Of a stretch of DNA of 49,929 nucleotides, positions 18,088 to 25,859 are shown piece by piece (position 1 is the first letter of the stretch; each line of letters starts with the position of its first letter). The DNA comes from Lentisphaerota bacterium (GTDB taxonomy: Bacteria > Verrucomicrobiota > Lentisphaeria > Oligosphaerales > JABHEG01). The stretch is from NCBI GenBank assembly GCA_018676675.1, contig JABHEG010000195.1, positions 1 to 49,929 of the forward strand. Reading direction: 5' to 3'. Position numbers and translations under genes: made by a program. The notes under the pieces are model-generated. The model did not search any database. It worked only from the letters and a program-made list of their open reading frames with translations, and was not told the origin of the DNA.

Positions 18088-18406
18088 TACAGAATCCCGA
18101 AATCAAATCGGTCGCCCAGAAAATGCTCGCGGCACTGGCTTGATTCTTGCCCTCCGTTGCTCGCTTGCGGCAAAGTGTGACATCGCCCATACTGAAGGCG
18201 CATGTCAGTTGCCACAATTCGCCTGTCCCCGAGTTTCCTATGGCTGTCGTCAGCGGCACCGAGTATTGCGGTCATGTCTCGCTACTTAGCTTCCTTGCAG
18301 TCGGTTAGCGTAGGCCCTGATACCAGGACCAAGTGTGCGCAATTCCATTTTGTACTGCATAATCGAGGTCGCGCCTTGATCGAGTCTGGCCATAGTAGCG
18401 AAACAC
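18088..18406. other. Divergent intergenic region, no gene seen
   Basis: About 320 bases between the ArsR operon and the promoter at 18407. ORFs here are short, lack ribosome sites and resemble no family. It probably holds the promoter of the leftward operon near 18090-18130, but no clear -35/-10 pair on that strand could be fixed. Confidence 0.4.
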
Positions 18407-18435
18407 TTGACAGGGCGTTCTGTTCCGCATACACT
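18407..18435 (+). promoter_or_regulatory. Sigma-70-type promoter for the three-gene plus-strand operon
   Basis: A perfect -35 box TTGACA (18407-18412), a 17-base spacer and a -10 box TACACT (18430-18435, four of six consensus positions). Transcription would start near 18442, leaving a leader of about 47 bases before the ATG at 18489. Confidence 0.6.
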
Positions 18436-18488
18436 CTGGGAAATTGTGTGAGCGTTCAACTGATCGGATGTAAACGGGGAAATGTCGG

Positions 18489-19709
18489 ATGCGGAGTGGC
18501 GTTGGTCCAATTGCGATGGTGACGGTGGTGGTGTGCCTGGCAGTGACGTCCTTGGCTCAGGATGTGCCTAAGGACATCGCGCGAACCGTGGATGTGGCAG
18601 CCGCGGACGCAAAAGCGGGGCCAACCTACTACAAAGGACACCAAGGGCACAACTACGAACGCCAGACCACCACGCTGCAGAGCGGCGACACCAAGTACGC
18701 CGTGCACTACCGGGCCTGCATCGACGAACGCCACGGCGACAAGGTCGGTATCGTCGAGGGCTATATCGGCCTCTCTGCGCCCTGCAATGAGAACTTCTAC
18801 GGCGGCGGCTTCTTCAAGATCTTTCTCAACGGCAAGGATGTGGGTGAGTGGCGCCTGGCGGACCGGCGCATGATTGAGGAGGGCGCGCGCGGGACATGCC
18901 AGTACATTTGGGAAACACCCATGGCAACAGTCTGCGTGCGCTTCCTGCTGCTTCCCGGCACCCGCTTCGTGTGTTGCGAACTGCGCTGGGACGCGAAAGA
19001 ACCGATCGAGACCGCAGAGGTGAAGTTGCTGTGCTTTCCCAGCTGCTTCACCACCGCACTTGGACGCAAGGGCGAGCGGCATGTCATCAGCGCTGCCAAA
19101 GACGTCATGGAAGGGAAGCCCTTCGTGGTCGAGCCAGCCACGGATTCCTGGCTGTTCTACTGCGATGGGATCTTCGATGTGGCCCGGGGTGAGGGAGCCG
19201 GGCCCTGCGCCGCCATGTTCCTGCCGGACGAGGTCAGCGGCGGGTCGATCAGCATCGGCAGCTATGGCGTTACGACACGCTTGGCCCTGAAACCCGAAAC
19301 CGGCCGCGCAAGGTTTGTGTTCTGGGAGTTCCCGGGAATTGAGAACGACAAAGCGCTGGCTGCGCTGCGCGCCGACGCCGCACAGTTGCTGGAGACACTT
19401 CCGCAACTGGATTTCACGCCGGCCTGCCTGCAACGCTCCGCCACTGCCGGCCTGCGTGCGGAGTTCGCAGAACTGTTTGCCGAGGCCGGCGCTGCGGCAG
19501 ATCCGTGCCGTGAACGCATCGAGGAGCTGCTGGCCAAGTTGCCGACTGACACAGAAATCGGCCGCGAACTGAGTAACTGGCAAGCAGAAATCGGTGTGCT
19601 CGGAGCGGCACCCAAGCTCCAGCGCCTGCGCTGGGAGCTGCGCATTCGCGCCTTGCTCGAACGCGGGGACCGCATGCGTGAAGCAAAGAACACCGGATCG
19701 CTTCGCTAA
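18489..19709 (+). CDS. Secreted protein of unknown family
   Basis: A 406-residue protein with signal peptide VGPIAMVTVVVCLAVTSLAQ and GGGGA 8 bases before the ATG. The body is beta-rich from about residue 40 to 290 (GIVEGYIGLSAPCNENFYGGGFFKIFLNGKDVG), followed by a helical C-terminal 110 residues with many Ala, Leu, Glu and Arg that may form a coiled bundle. I do not recognise a family. The paired Cys in VCCELRW and several others could form disulfides outside the cell. It is the first gene after the promoter at 18407 and is followed 57 bases later by a CBM9-like gene, so a role in binding or modifying the same glycan is plausible but unproven. Confidence 0.65.
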   Translation: MRSGVGPIAMVTVVVCLAVTSLAQDVPKDIARTVDVAAADAKAGPTYYKGHQGHNYERQTTTLQSGDTKYAVHYRACIDERHGDKVGIVEGYIGLSAPCNENFYGGGFFKIFLNGKDVGEWRLADRRMIEEGARGTCQYIWETPMATVCVRFLLLPGTRFVCCELRWDAKEPIETAEVKLLCFPSCFTTALGRKGERHVISAAKDVMEGKPFVVEPATDSWLFYCDGIFDVARGEGAGPCAAMFLPDEVSGGSISIGSYGVTTRLALKPETGRARFVFWEFPGIENDKALAALRADAAQLLETLPQLDFTPACLQRSATAGLRAEFAELFAEAGAAADPCRERIEELLAKLPTDTEIGRELSNWQAEIGVLGAAPKLQRLRWELRIRALLERGDRMREAKNTGSLR

Positions 19710-19766
19710 GGTTGGAGGGCGACAAGTCCCCCGGCCTCAGCGCAGCGGCCCACAAGGAGATGACAC

Positions 19767-20888
19767 GTGAATATGGCTGAACAAGGCAGATGGCAGTGGG
19801 GCTGGGTTCTGACTGCGTCGGCACTTGCGGTCCTGAACGTTGCCAAAATCGGTGCGCAGGAAGTTGTCTCTGACAACGAGGCGTTGACAACGCTAACCTA
19901 CCCGGTCCGGCGCGTGGCTACCCCGATCATGCTCGACGGCGTATTGTCCGAGCAGGAGTGGGGCACGGCCGTGAAGGTTGGCGGATTTCGCGTCAGCGGC
20001 CGCGAGGATCTGGCCTCTGAGCAGACCGTGATGCGCCTGCTTTACGACGACACCGCGCTGTATTTGGGCATCAAATGCGCCGAATCGCGTGTGTCGGACC
20101 TGAAAGCCGCAGTGCTCACCCACGACGGCAGCGTCTGGCATGACGATTGTGTCGAGTTCTTTATCGATCACAACCACGATCATGGTTCGTATTGGCAGTT
20201 TATCGTGAACTCAGTCGGAACCCGGTACGAAGCGGCCGGCTTCGACCCGACGTGGGCAGCGCAGTGGCAGGCTACAACGACCACGGCAGCGGACGCCTGG
20301 TACCTGGAGATTGCCCTGCCGTTCAAGTCCCTGGACTCCGAGACGCCGGCCCCCGGAGACGTCTGGGGTTTCAACCTCGACCGCGAACGCCGGGCCGGTG
20401 GCGGCACCCAGCTCTACAACTGGGCAGATGTCAAAGGTGTTTTCCACAGCCCGCGCCTCTTCGGACATCTCACCTTTGTGAGCCAGGACCGGCAGCAGGA
20501 GGCGCCAGCGGAAATCGCCGGGTTGGTCACGACGGTTCAGGGCCGTGAAGCCCACATTTACACCGATGGCGGCTACTGGATTGTGCGCTCTGGTCAACCC
20601 GCCAAGCGCTGGAGCTATCGCGACCTGCTGCGTGGTGCCCGTGATGATGCCGGTCGGTATTGGGCAGAGCTCGAGAAGATCTACCGCGAACGGCCGGATG
20701 CCCCCGGGCACCAGCAGTTCGAAACCCAGCGTGTGCGCTACGAGGAAGTCCAGGAGCTGGCCCGGGCCACCGGTGATGTCGATCCCGAAGTATGTGCCGC
20801 CGGCAAGTCGTTTCTGGATGGCCTTGAAAAGAAACTCCGTGATCTCTACTGGCAGGCCCGCCTGGCCATGATCTGTGAACGCTTTTAG
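19767..20888 (+). CDS. Secreted CBM9-like carbohydrate-binding protein
   Basis: A 373-residue exported protein. The GTG at 19767 has AAGGAGA 6 bases upstream; an ATG two codons later is the alternative. After the signal peptide (GWVLTASALAVLNVAKIGAQ) comes a CBM9-like domain of about 200 residues: TPIMLDGVLSEQEW, then LYDDTALYLGIKCAES, WHDDCVEFFIDHNHDHG and PGDVWGFNLDRERR. The order matches the second CBM9-like module of the 9231-13127 protein. The C-terminal 130 residues are helical and unassigned. No catalytic domain is present, so it may tether or present substrate to the GH42-like enzyme encoded 15 bases downstream. Confidence 0.75.
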   Translation: MNMAEQGRWQWGWVLTASALAVLNVAKIGAQEVVSDNEALTTLTYPVRRVATPIMLDGVLSEQEWGTAVKVGGFRVSGREDLASEQTVMRLLYDDTALYLGIKCAESRVSDLKAAVLTHDGSVWHDDCVEFFIDHNHDHGSYWQFIVNSVGTRYEAAGFDPTWAAQWQATTTTAADAWYLEIALPFKSLDSETPAPGDVWGFNLDRERRAGGGTQLYNWADVKGVFHSPRLFGHLTFVSQDRQQEAPAEIAGLVTTVQGREAHIYTDGGYWIVRSGQPAKRWSYRDLLRGARDDAGRYWAELEKIYRERPDAPGHQQFETQRVRYEEVQELARATGDVDPEVCAAGKSFLDGLEKKLRDLYWQARLAMICERF

Positions 20889-20903
20889 TACGAGGACCGA
20901 ACA

Positions 20904-23900
20904 ATGAAACGGACACTTGCAGTGCTGGCGGCGTTGGGAATGCTGAGTTCAGTATTCGCGGCGCAGCGCAAAGGGGATGTAGCGGCCGAGGTAGAGGAAG
21001 ACAATTCACTCGAATCGGCCCTGGTCACGCCACACACGGCCTGGGCCAAACCCCTGCCCGGGAAACCGATCCGCGTCCTCTTTCTGATCAATGACGGGCA
21101 TGGAAGCGAGGGCTACACCGAACCCGGTACGCGGTTGCGTGAAGCGGTTGAGCTCATGCAGCGCCTGCACATTGATGGTGATGCGGCACTGGTGACGCCG
21201 AAAGGCGCTTTCTATCAAGGCGTCTACGGCCTGAACCGCACGCTGAAGCTCATGGAGAAGCCGTACGATGTCTACCTTTTCGGCGGCGTGAAGTACGACG
21301 GGTTTGATCCGGAAGTCCTCTACAAGGTCCTTGAACAGGTTGTGGATAATGGGGCGGGGCTGATTACATGCGGCACAGCATCAAAGCTGATCTTCACGGC
21401 CGAGCGCCGCGAGCCAGAAACACCGCCAACGCTCTGGCACGGTCTGCCTTTGACCCGGCTGGCACAGCTGGCCGGGCTCACGACGACCATGGAAACGGAC
21501 GCCACGATCGCGGCCAAACACATTCGGGCGTACCGTCTTGGCGCGGGCCGCGGCGTGCAGTTCTCCTACAGTGCCCATGCACTGACCCCGCGCCTGCCTT
21601 GCCGCTGGCGGGCTTTGACCGAGTATGACTACTGGATGCTCATGTTGAGCCGCGCGGTGCAGTGGGCTGCCGGCCGGCCGGCCGATGTGCTGGTGGCCCC
21701 CGTCTCCCTCAGCGTAGCCCGGGATGACTTGGCCGAGACGAACATGGTGGTGAAACTGGTGGCTGGCAAGGCGCTCTCCGGCGTGGCCGTGACGCTACGT
21801 CTGCGCCGGGGCGACGGCGTCATAGCCGATCTGCCTAACCAGACGGTTGACTTGGCTGCCGGTACACCCCAAACGCTCTCGATCCAACTACCGGCCGCCC
21901 TGCGCGCGGATGACTATTTCCTGGATGTAATCGCCAACACGGGCAGCTCCGTCGTGGGCTCCGGTGCCGGGTATTTGAAGGTGACCTCCATGGACGGAAT
22001 CGACCACGTGACCTGCGACCGCGCCAGCATCGAACGCGGAGAAATCGCCTCCGTCACTGTGCGCACCCGGGACGGGGTAGGCCAGAGAGATGTGATTCGG
22101 CTGCAGGCGTTGGACGCTGCGCAGAGGATCCTGCTGCAGTTAGACCAGCCCGCGCAACCCGGGCAGGTGGAGTACCATGTCAAGGTGCCAATCGGGAACT
22201 GGGCCACCATTCAAGTCACGCTCGAAGCACTACTCATTCGTGACGGCCGAGAAGTCGCGCGGGCCGAAACTGCCGTGCTCGTACCCAAGCGCCGCCGTGG
22301 ACAGTTCAATTTCGTGCAGTGGGCCGCGCGCACCGACGTACTCGAATATTACTCCTGGCAGAAACTGGCCGAAGCCGGCTGGAACATCTCGGTTTCGGCC
22401 AGCGCCAAGACCGCGCCGTTCGACCTCACCGCCATCCCCTACACGACACGCCTGATGGAGGAGCTGAACAAAGAGGGCATGATGCAGCCGGCCTGCTGGA
22501 ATGACGACGCGGCCATCGACGCGCACGTCGACGGAATCGTGCAGAAACAGCTAAGAACACGCGACGCCGGTGCGTTCGTCTACTCCCTCGGTGATGAAGG
22601 CACGACTAAAGGTTGCTGCGTGCATCCCGCCTGCATTGATGCCTACCGCGCCTACCTCCAAGACCAATACGGCGCCATTGCCAAGCTCAATGCCTCCTGG
22701 GGCGACAGCTACAGCTCGTTCACCGACGTCGATCTTCTCGATCGCAAGGACGTGACCGAAAACGGCGCCATCGGCCTGGGCAAATACGCGCGCTGGTACG
22801 ATCGGCAGGCCTTCTCACGCTACAACCTGGCCATGCTCACACAGCGCTTCGTCAGAGCATTCTCTGCCTTTGACCAGCATGCCATCACCGGCTTTGAAGG
22901 CACCGGGGGGTTCGGTGACGACATCGACCTGCTGCTCGAATCAATGCCCTTCTGGTCTCCGTACCCGAGCATCGGCGATGACATCATCCGGTCCGTCGCG
23001 GCTCGGTCCCACATCCGCGCCAACTGGATGGGCTACCACAAGAACGCCGATCCGCTGATCAACTATTCCTGGCGCATGGTCATGAAAGAGATGGATAGCA
23101 TCTGGTGGTGGCGTTACGATGGCTGCGGGTCCTGGCGCGGCTACATCCGTCCGGTGCTCGACTTCTGGCCCGCCACTGCCGACCTGTGCGCAGAGATGCG
23201 CCCGGTTCGTGAAGGGCTCGGCGACCTGCTCTTGCACTCCCGCGTTCGGCACAGCGGTATTGCCATATACTACTCACTCCCCAGCGCTCTCTGCGGCAAA
23301 CTCGGCGACAACGCCAGCTTTCCGTCCCCCAAATTTTCCCACACGCGCTGGCTCAAGAGCATCTACAGCCAGGGCCTGGATGTCCGCTACGTCACCAGCG
23401 CCGCCATCGCGCGCGGCGCACTCCAGAACGATGGCTACCGCACGCTAGTCCTCGCTGTGGCCTCGGCCATGCCGACAGCCGACGTTGAAGCGATCCGAGA
23501 GTTCGTACGGGCCGGTGGCACGGTGGTCGCCGACTTGCGCCCGGCCATCATGGACGGCCACTGCAAGCCACTCGAACATGGTGCCCTCGATGACGTTTTT
23601 GGTATCGTCCGTGGCCCGTCACAGAAGGCGGCCAAGGTAGGAGTCGAGACCATCGCCGTGCCCGGAATCGAGGCCGCCATCTCGCTCAAAGGTGCGGAGC
23701 TTCGCTTCGACCGGGCAGTGAGTGCCGCGAGCGCCAAGGCCCTGGCGACCGTGGACGGTGCCCCCCTGATGCTGGTCAACCAGTTCGGCAAAGGCAAAGC
23801 CATCCTGGCGAATCTGGAAATTGCCGATCCACTCGGTGACAGCGGCCCGGGGGCACCCATTCTCCAAGTGGTAAACGGCCTGCTCACGGCCGCCGGAATC

Positions 23901-24494
23901 AGCCCGGCTCTGCGTCTGCGGGCGCCCGATGGTGGCCCATTGCCCGGCTTCGAGACGCGCGTCTGGGAGAACGGCAGCATGACCATCGTCGGCATTTGGC
24001 GCACGATGGCGGTCCGCTTCTACGGTGAAGACGGGATTGCGAAATCCGCGGCTGGTGAACCCGTGCTGGCCACCTTGCCGGCTGACAGAGTAGTCTATGA
24101 CCTGCGCAATGGCCGCTGTCTCGGCAGTGTCCGCGAATTCCGCACGGCCGTACAAACCGGCCGAGCCAACTTCTTTGCTCTCCTCTCCAGAAAACTCGCA
24201 TCCCCTGAGCTGCAATTCACGGCACCCCCTACGCCCATGCGGGATACCGTGCTCAGAATCAAGGTCCCCGGCATTGCGGACCCCGCGACCTCAGCGGCGG
24301 TCTATGCCGAAGTCGTCGCACCAGACGGTTCAACGCCCCCCTGGGGCCGCCAGCCGGTCATCCTGAAGGGTGGCGCTGGCCAGTTCACCTTCCGCACAGC
24401 CCGCAACGACGCAGCCGGCGCCTGGCGCATCCGCGTCAAAGAGCTCTTCAGCAACCAGCAATCCGAGCTCACCTGGACGTCGACCGCCCGGTAG
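20904..24494 (+). CDS. Secreted GH42-like beta-galactosidase-type enzyme with N-terminal ThuA/GATase-like domain
   Basis: A 1196-residue exported protein (signal peptide RTLAVLAALGMLSSVFA). Residues about 52-200 look like a flavodoxin-type ThuA/glutamine-amidotransferase fold (IRVLFLINDGHGSEGY...YDVYLFGG...GAGLITCG). An Ig-like linker follows. Residues about 480-860 resemble a GH42 barrel: YSLGDEGTT (Glu565, candidate acid/base), then YRAYLQDQYGAIAKLNASWG, a hallmark of GH42 enzymes. ITGFEGTGG may hold the nucleophile. A trimerisation-type domain follows (VEAIREFVRAGGTVVADLRP), then beta domains. It is about twice the length of a typical GH42 enzyme. It ends the operon begun at 18489. Confidence 0.7.
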   Translation: MKRTLAVLAALGMLSSVFAAQRKGDVAAEVEEDNSLESALVTPHTAWAKPLPGKPIRVLFLINDGHGSEGYTEPGTRLREAVELMQRLHIDGDAALVTPKGAFYQGVYGLNRTLKLMEKPYDVYLFGGVKYDGFDPEVLYKVLEQVVDNGAGLITCGTASKLIFTAERREPETPPTLWHGLPLTRLAQLAGLTTTMETDATIAAKHIRAYRLGAGRGVQFSYSAHALTPRLPCRWRALTEYDYWMLMLSRAVQWAAGRPADVLVAPVSLSVARDDLAETNMVVKLVAGKALSGVAVTLRLRRGDGVIADLPNQTVDLAAGTPQTLSIQLPAALRADDYFLDVIANTGSSVVGSGAGYLKVTSMDGIDHVTCDRASIERGEIASVTVRTRDGVGQRDVIRLQALDAAQRILLQLDQPAQPGQVEYHVKVPIGNWATIQVTLEALLIRDGREVARAETAVLVPKRRRGQFNFVQWAARTDVLEYYSWQKLAEAGWNISVSASAKTAPFDLTAIPYTTRLMEELNKEGMMQPACWNDDAAIDAHVDGIVQKQLRTRDAGAFVYSLGDEGTTKGCCVHPACIDAYRAYLQDQYGAIAKLNASWGDSYSSFTDVDLLDRKDVTENGAIGLGKYARWYDRQAFSRYNLAMLTQRFVRAFSAFDQHAITGFEGTGGFGDDIDLLLESMPFWSPYPSIGDDIIRSVAARSHIRANWMGYHKNADPLINYSWRMVMKEMDSIWWWRYDGCGSWRGYIRPVLDFWPATADLCAEMRPVREGLGDLLLHSRVRHSGIAIYYSLPSALCGKLGDNASFPSPKFSHTRWLKSIYSQGLDVRYVTSAAIARGALQNDGYRTLVLAVASAMPTADVEAIREFVRAGGTVVADLRPAIMDGHCKPLEHGALDDVFGIVRGPSQKAAKVGVETIAVPGIEAAISLKGAELRFDRAVSAASAKALATVDGAPLMLVNQFGKGKAILANLEIADPLGDSGPGAPILQVVNGLLTAAGISPALRLRAPDGGPLPGFETRVWENGSMTIVGIWRTMAVRFYGEDGIAKSAAGEPVLATLPADRVVYDLRNGRCLGSVREFRTAVQTGRANFFALLSRKLASPELQFTAPPTPMRDTVLRIKVPGIADPATSAAVYAEVVAPDGSTPPWGRQPVILKGGAGQFTFRTARNDAAGAWRIRVKELFSNQQSELTWTSTAR

Positions 24495-24570
24495 TCCAGC
24501 TTCCGCGGTGTCCGCTTCGGATGAGTGAGTTCCTGCTGAGGCATCTTCTCAGTCGGGAGGCGACGGACCT

Positions 24571-24616
24571 GGGGTCAGTGGGGTCAGAAGGGTCATGGGG
24601 GTCAGGGCCAGTGGGG
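24571..24616 (+). other. G-quadruplex-type motif made of GGGGTCA repeats
   Basis: Six runs of three to five G (24571-74, 24580-83, 24590-92, 24597-601, 24605-607, 24613-616) are separated by 4-6 bases, mostly as GGGGTCAG units. This satisfies the usual G-quadruplex pattern. It lies 77 bases after the GH42-like stop, on the coding strand. Confidence 0.6.
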
Positions 24617-24820
24617 TCAGTGCTCCTATTACGCTTTAGCTGACCTCAAGCGCTTCTCGATCGTGGCGACGCGGCAGGCCAGATCCTCCGCCTGCCTAAT
24701 ACGCTCAGACATCAGGGCCAGTGGGGTCAGTGCTCCTATTACGCTCTAGCTGATCTCAAGCGCTTCTCGATCGTGGCGACGCGGCAGGCCAGATCCTCCG
24801 CCTGCCCAATACGCTCAGAC
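24601..24820. repeat. Tandem 110-base direct duplication
   Basis: Bases 24601-24710 and 24711-24820 are two nearly identical 110-base units with only about four substitutions. On the minus strand each contains the last 27 or so codons of the same transposase-like reading frame, ending in TAA, so the 3' end of that gene was duplicated in place. Confidence 0.9.
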
Positions 24821-24999
24821 ATCAGGCTCCGAGCACGGCTGAGGCCGCCAACAGTGACACCGCCGAGTTCCGTGCCGAGCTCGGTTAGGGTGTAACGGCC
24901 TCGTATGCCGGTATTGTGCCGCGCCAGAACCAGACCGGAGGCAGCAGCAAACCCCCGAAGGTCGGACACCTCCCCCCTGGACGCGAATCGCATCCTCAA
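24739..24999 (-). pseudogene. C-terminal remnant of a REP-associated (RAYT-type) transposase
   Basis: The minus-strand frame ends with RYTLTELGTELGGVTVGGLS, then RARSLMSERIGQAEDL and VATIEKRL. This resembles the helical C-terminal segment found in Y1/RAYT-type transposases that carry a DnaA-like helix-turn-helix tail. The catalytic HUH and Tyr region is absent, so only about 50 residues of the protein survive. Homology seems to stop near 24890. Upstream residues (ASGLVLARHNTGIRG) may come from the junction with the neighbouring element. A second copy of the last 27 codons lies in the tandem duplication at 24629-24711. Confidence 0.5.
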
Positions 25000-25360
25000 A
25001 GACTACTTGCTGCAAGCCGCTTACCACGTGGGAAGCACGGGACGCCACCGACTCCAGGAGTACTACCGGAAGGCTGAGAACGAACAGCGGCGTTCCCGCC
25101 TCGCAACGGCCAAACTGCTACTACGTGTCGCGCGCTACATGGTCCAGACCGAGATGATCTATCTGCCGTTGGAGATCCTGCACCCCGACATGCCGCTTCC
25201 CAACGGCTACATAGTGGCCTACTACCAGCAGGTAACCGATGCCCTCACGGCCAAGTGGAAGCACTACAATCTCGCCGGCGTCCCTGATGACGCCAACTAC
25301 CTGACCAAATGGAAGGAGAACGTAAGTGACATAGTAGCGGCCACAGAACTCAACAACTAA
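24905..25360 (+). pseudogene. C-terminal remnant of a transposase, possibly IS110-like
   Basis: The plus-strand frame contains ILKDYLLQAAYHVGSTGRHR, then LQEYYRKAENEQRRSRLATA and KLLLRVARYMVQ. The spacing of the QAA, YY and AR..L positions resembles the C-terminal transposase_20 region of IS110/IS1111 proteins. It continues for about 70 further residues to a TAA at 25358-25360. The N-terminal DEDD catalytic half is missing, and no start with a ribosome site is seen. The remnant abuts the RAYT-type remnant tail to tail around 24890-24970, so the region records at least two insertion or deletion events. The family call is tentative. Confidence 0.4.
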
Positions 25361-25859
25361 CCGGCGTATCCGCCCGGACAACTGGCGCAAGCCTGTTCGG
25401 CCGCCCAAGGCGAGATGGCTCCCGTTAAGGACGCTGCTCTGCGTGGGATCAATGCCCATGCATCACGAGACAGCTCGGGTCAGAGTGCCCCGCCTGGTGG
25501 TGATTCCGAAAGTGCAAGAGGAACCTCGAGCCGGCTATCTGGGCGTAACGCTCCGGTGCCATCGTCCGGGGTCGGATACGCCCCTCTCTCACCCCCGAGC
25601 TCTCGTAAACTACCAGACAGCACGGAATCGCTCAGACACACTGTCGAAGACAGCCAGGCAACGCCACTCATCCGGCGGGAACAGGGATATGACCAACTCA
25701 ACCGGGCCGGATACAACGGTCAGCATTCACACTAACTCAAAACCATACGGTTCTGAGGCAGGAGCGAACTGTCGCGCCCAGAAAGCGCCGATATTGCTTG
25801 ACATTCCTAAGGAACTCTGACCCCAGTCCCACGTCGAGGCGGGTGACGCTCGAATGTGA
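25361..25859. other. Non-coding stretch downstream of transposase remnant
   Basis: About 500 bases without a convincing gene. Overlapping plus-strand ORFs (25415-25820) have no ribosome sites and no family resemblance. Near its end, CTGACCCCAGTCCC (25819-25832) is an inverted echo of the GGGGTCAG units at 24571. The stretch is probably the remaining right end of the inserted element. If the IS is of the IS1111 group, this is where its guide RNA would lie. Confidence 0.35.

Noticed and set aside
18456..19583. Minus-strand ORF of 375 residues
   Set aside because: Antisense to the secreted protein at 18489, which has a promoter, ribosome site and signal peptide.
24571..24820. CRISPR-like repeated array
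   Set aside because: The repeats are GGGGTCA units and one tandem 110-base duplication containing a coding tail; there are no regular spacers and no cas genes.
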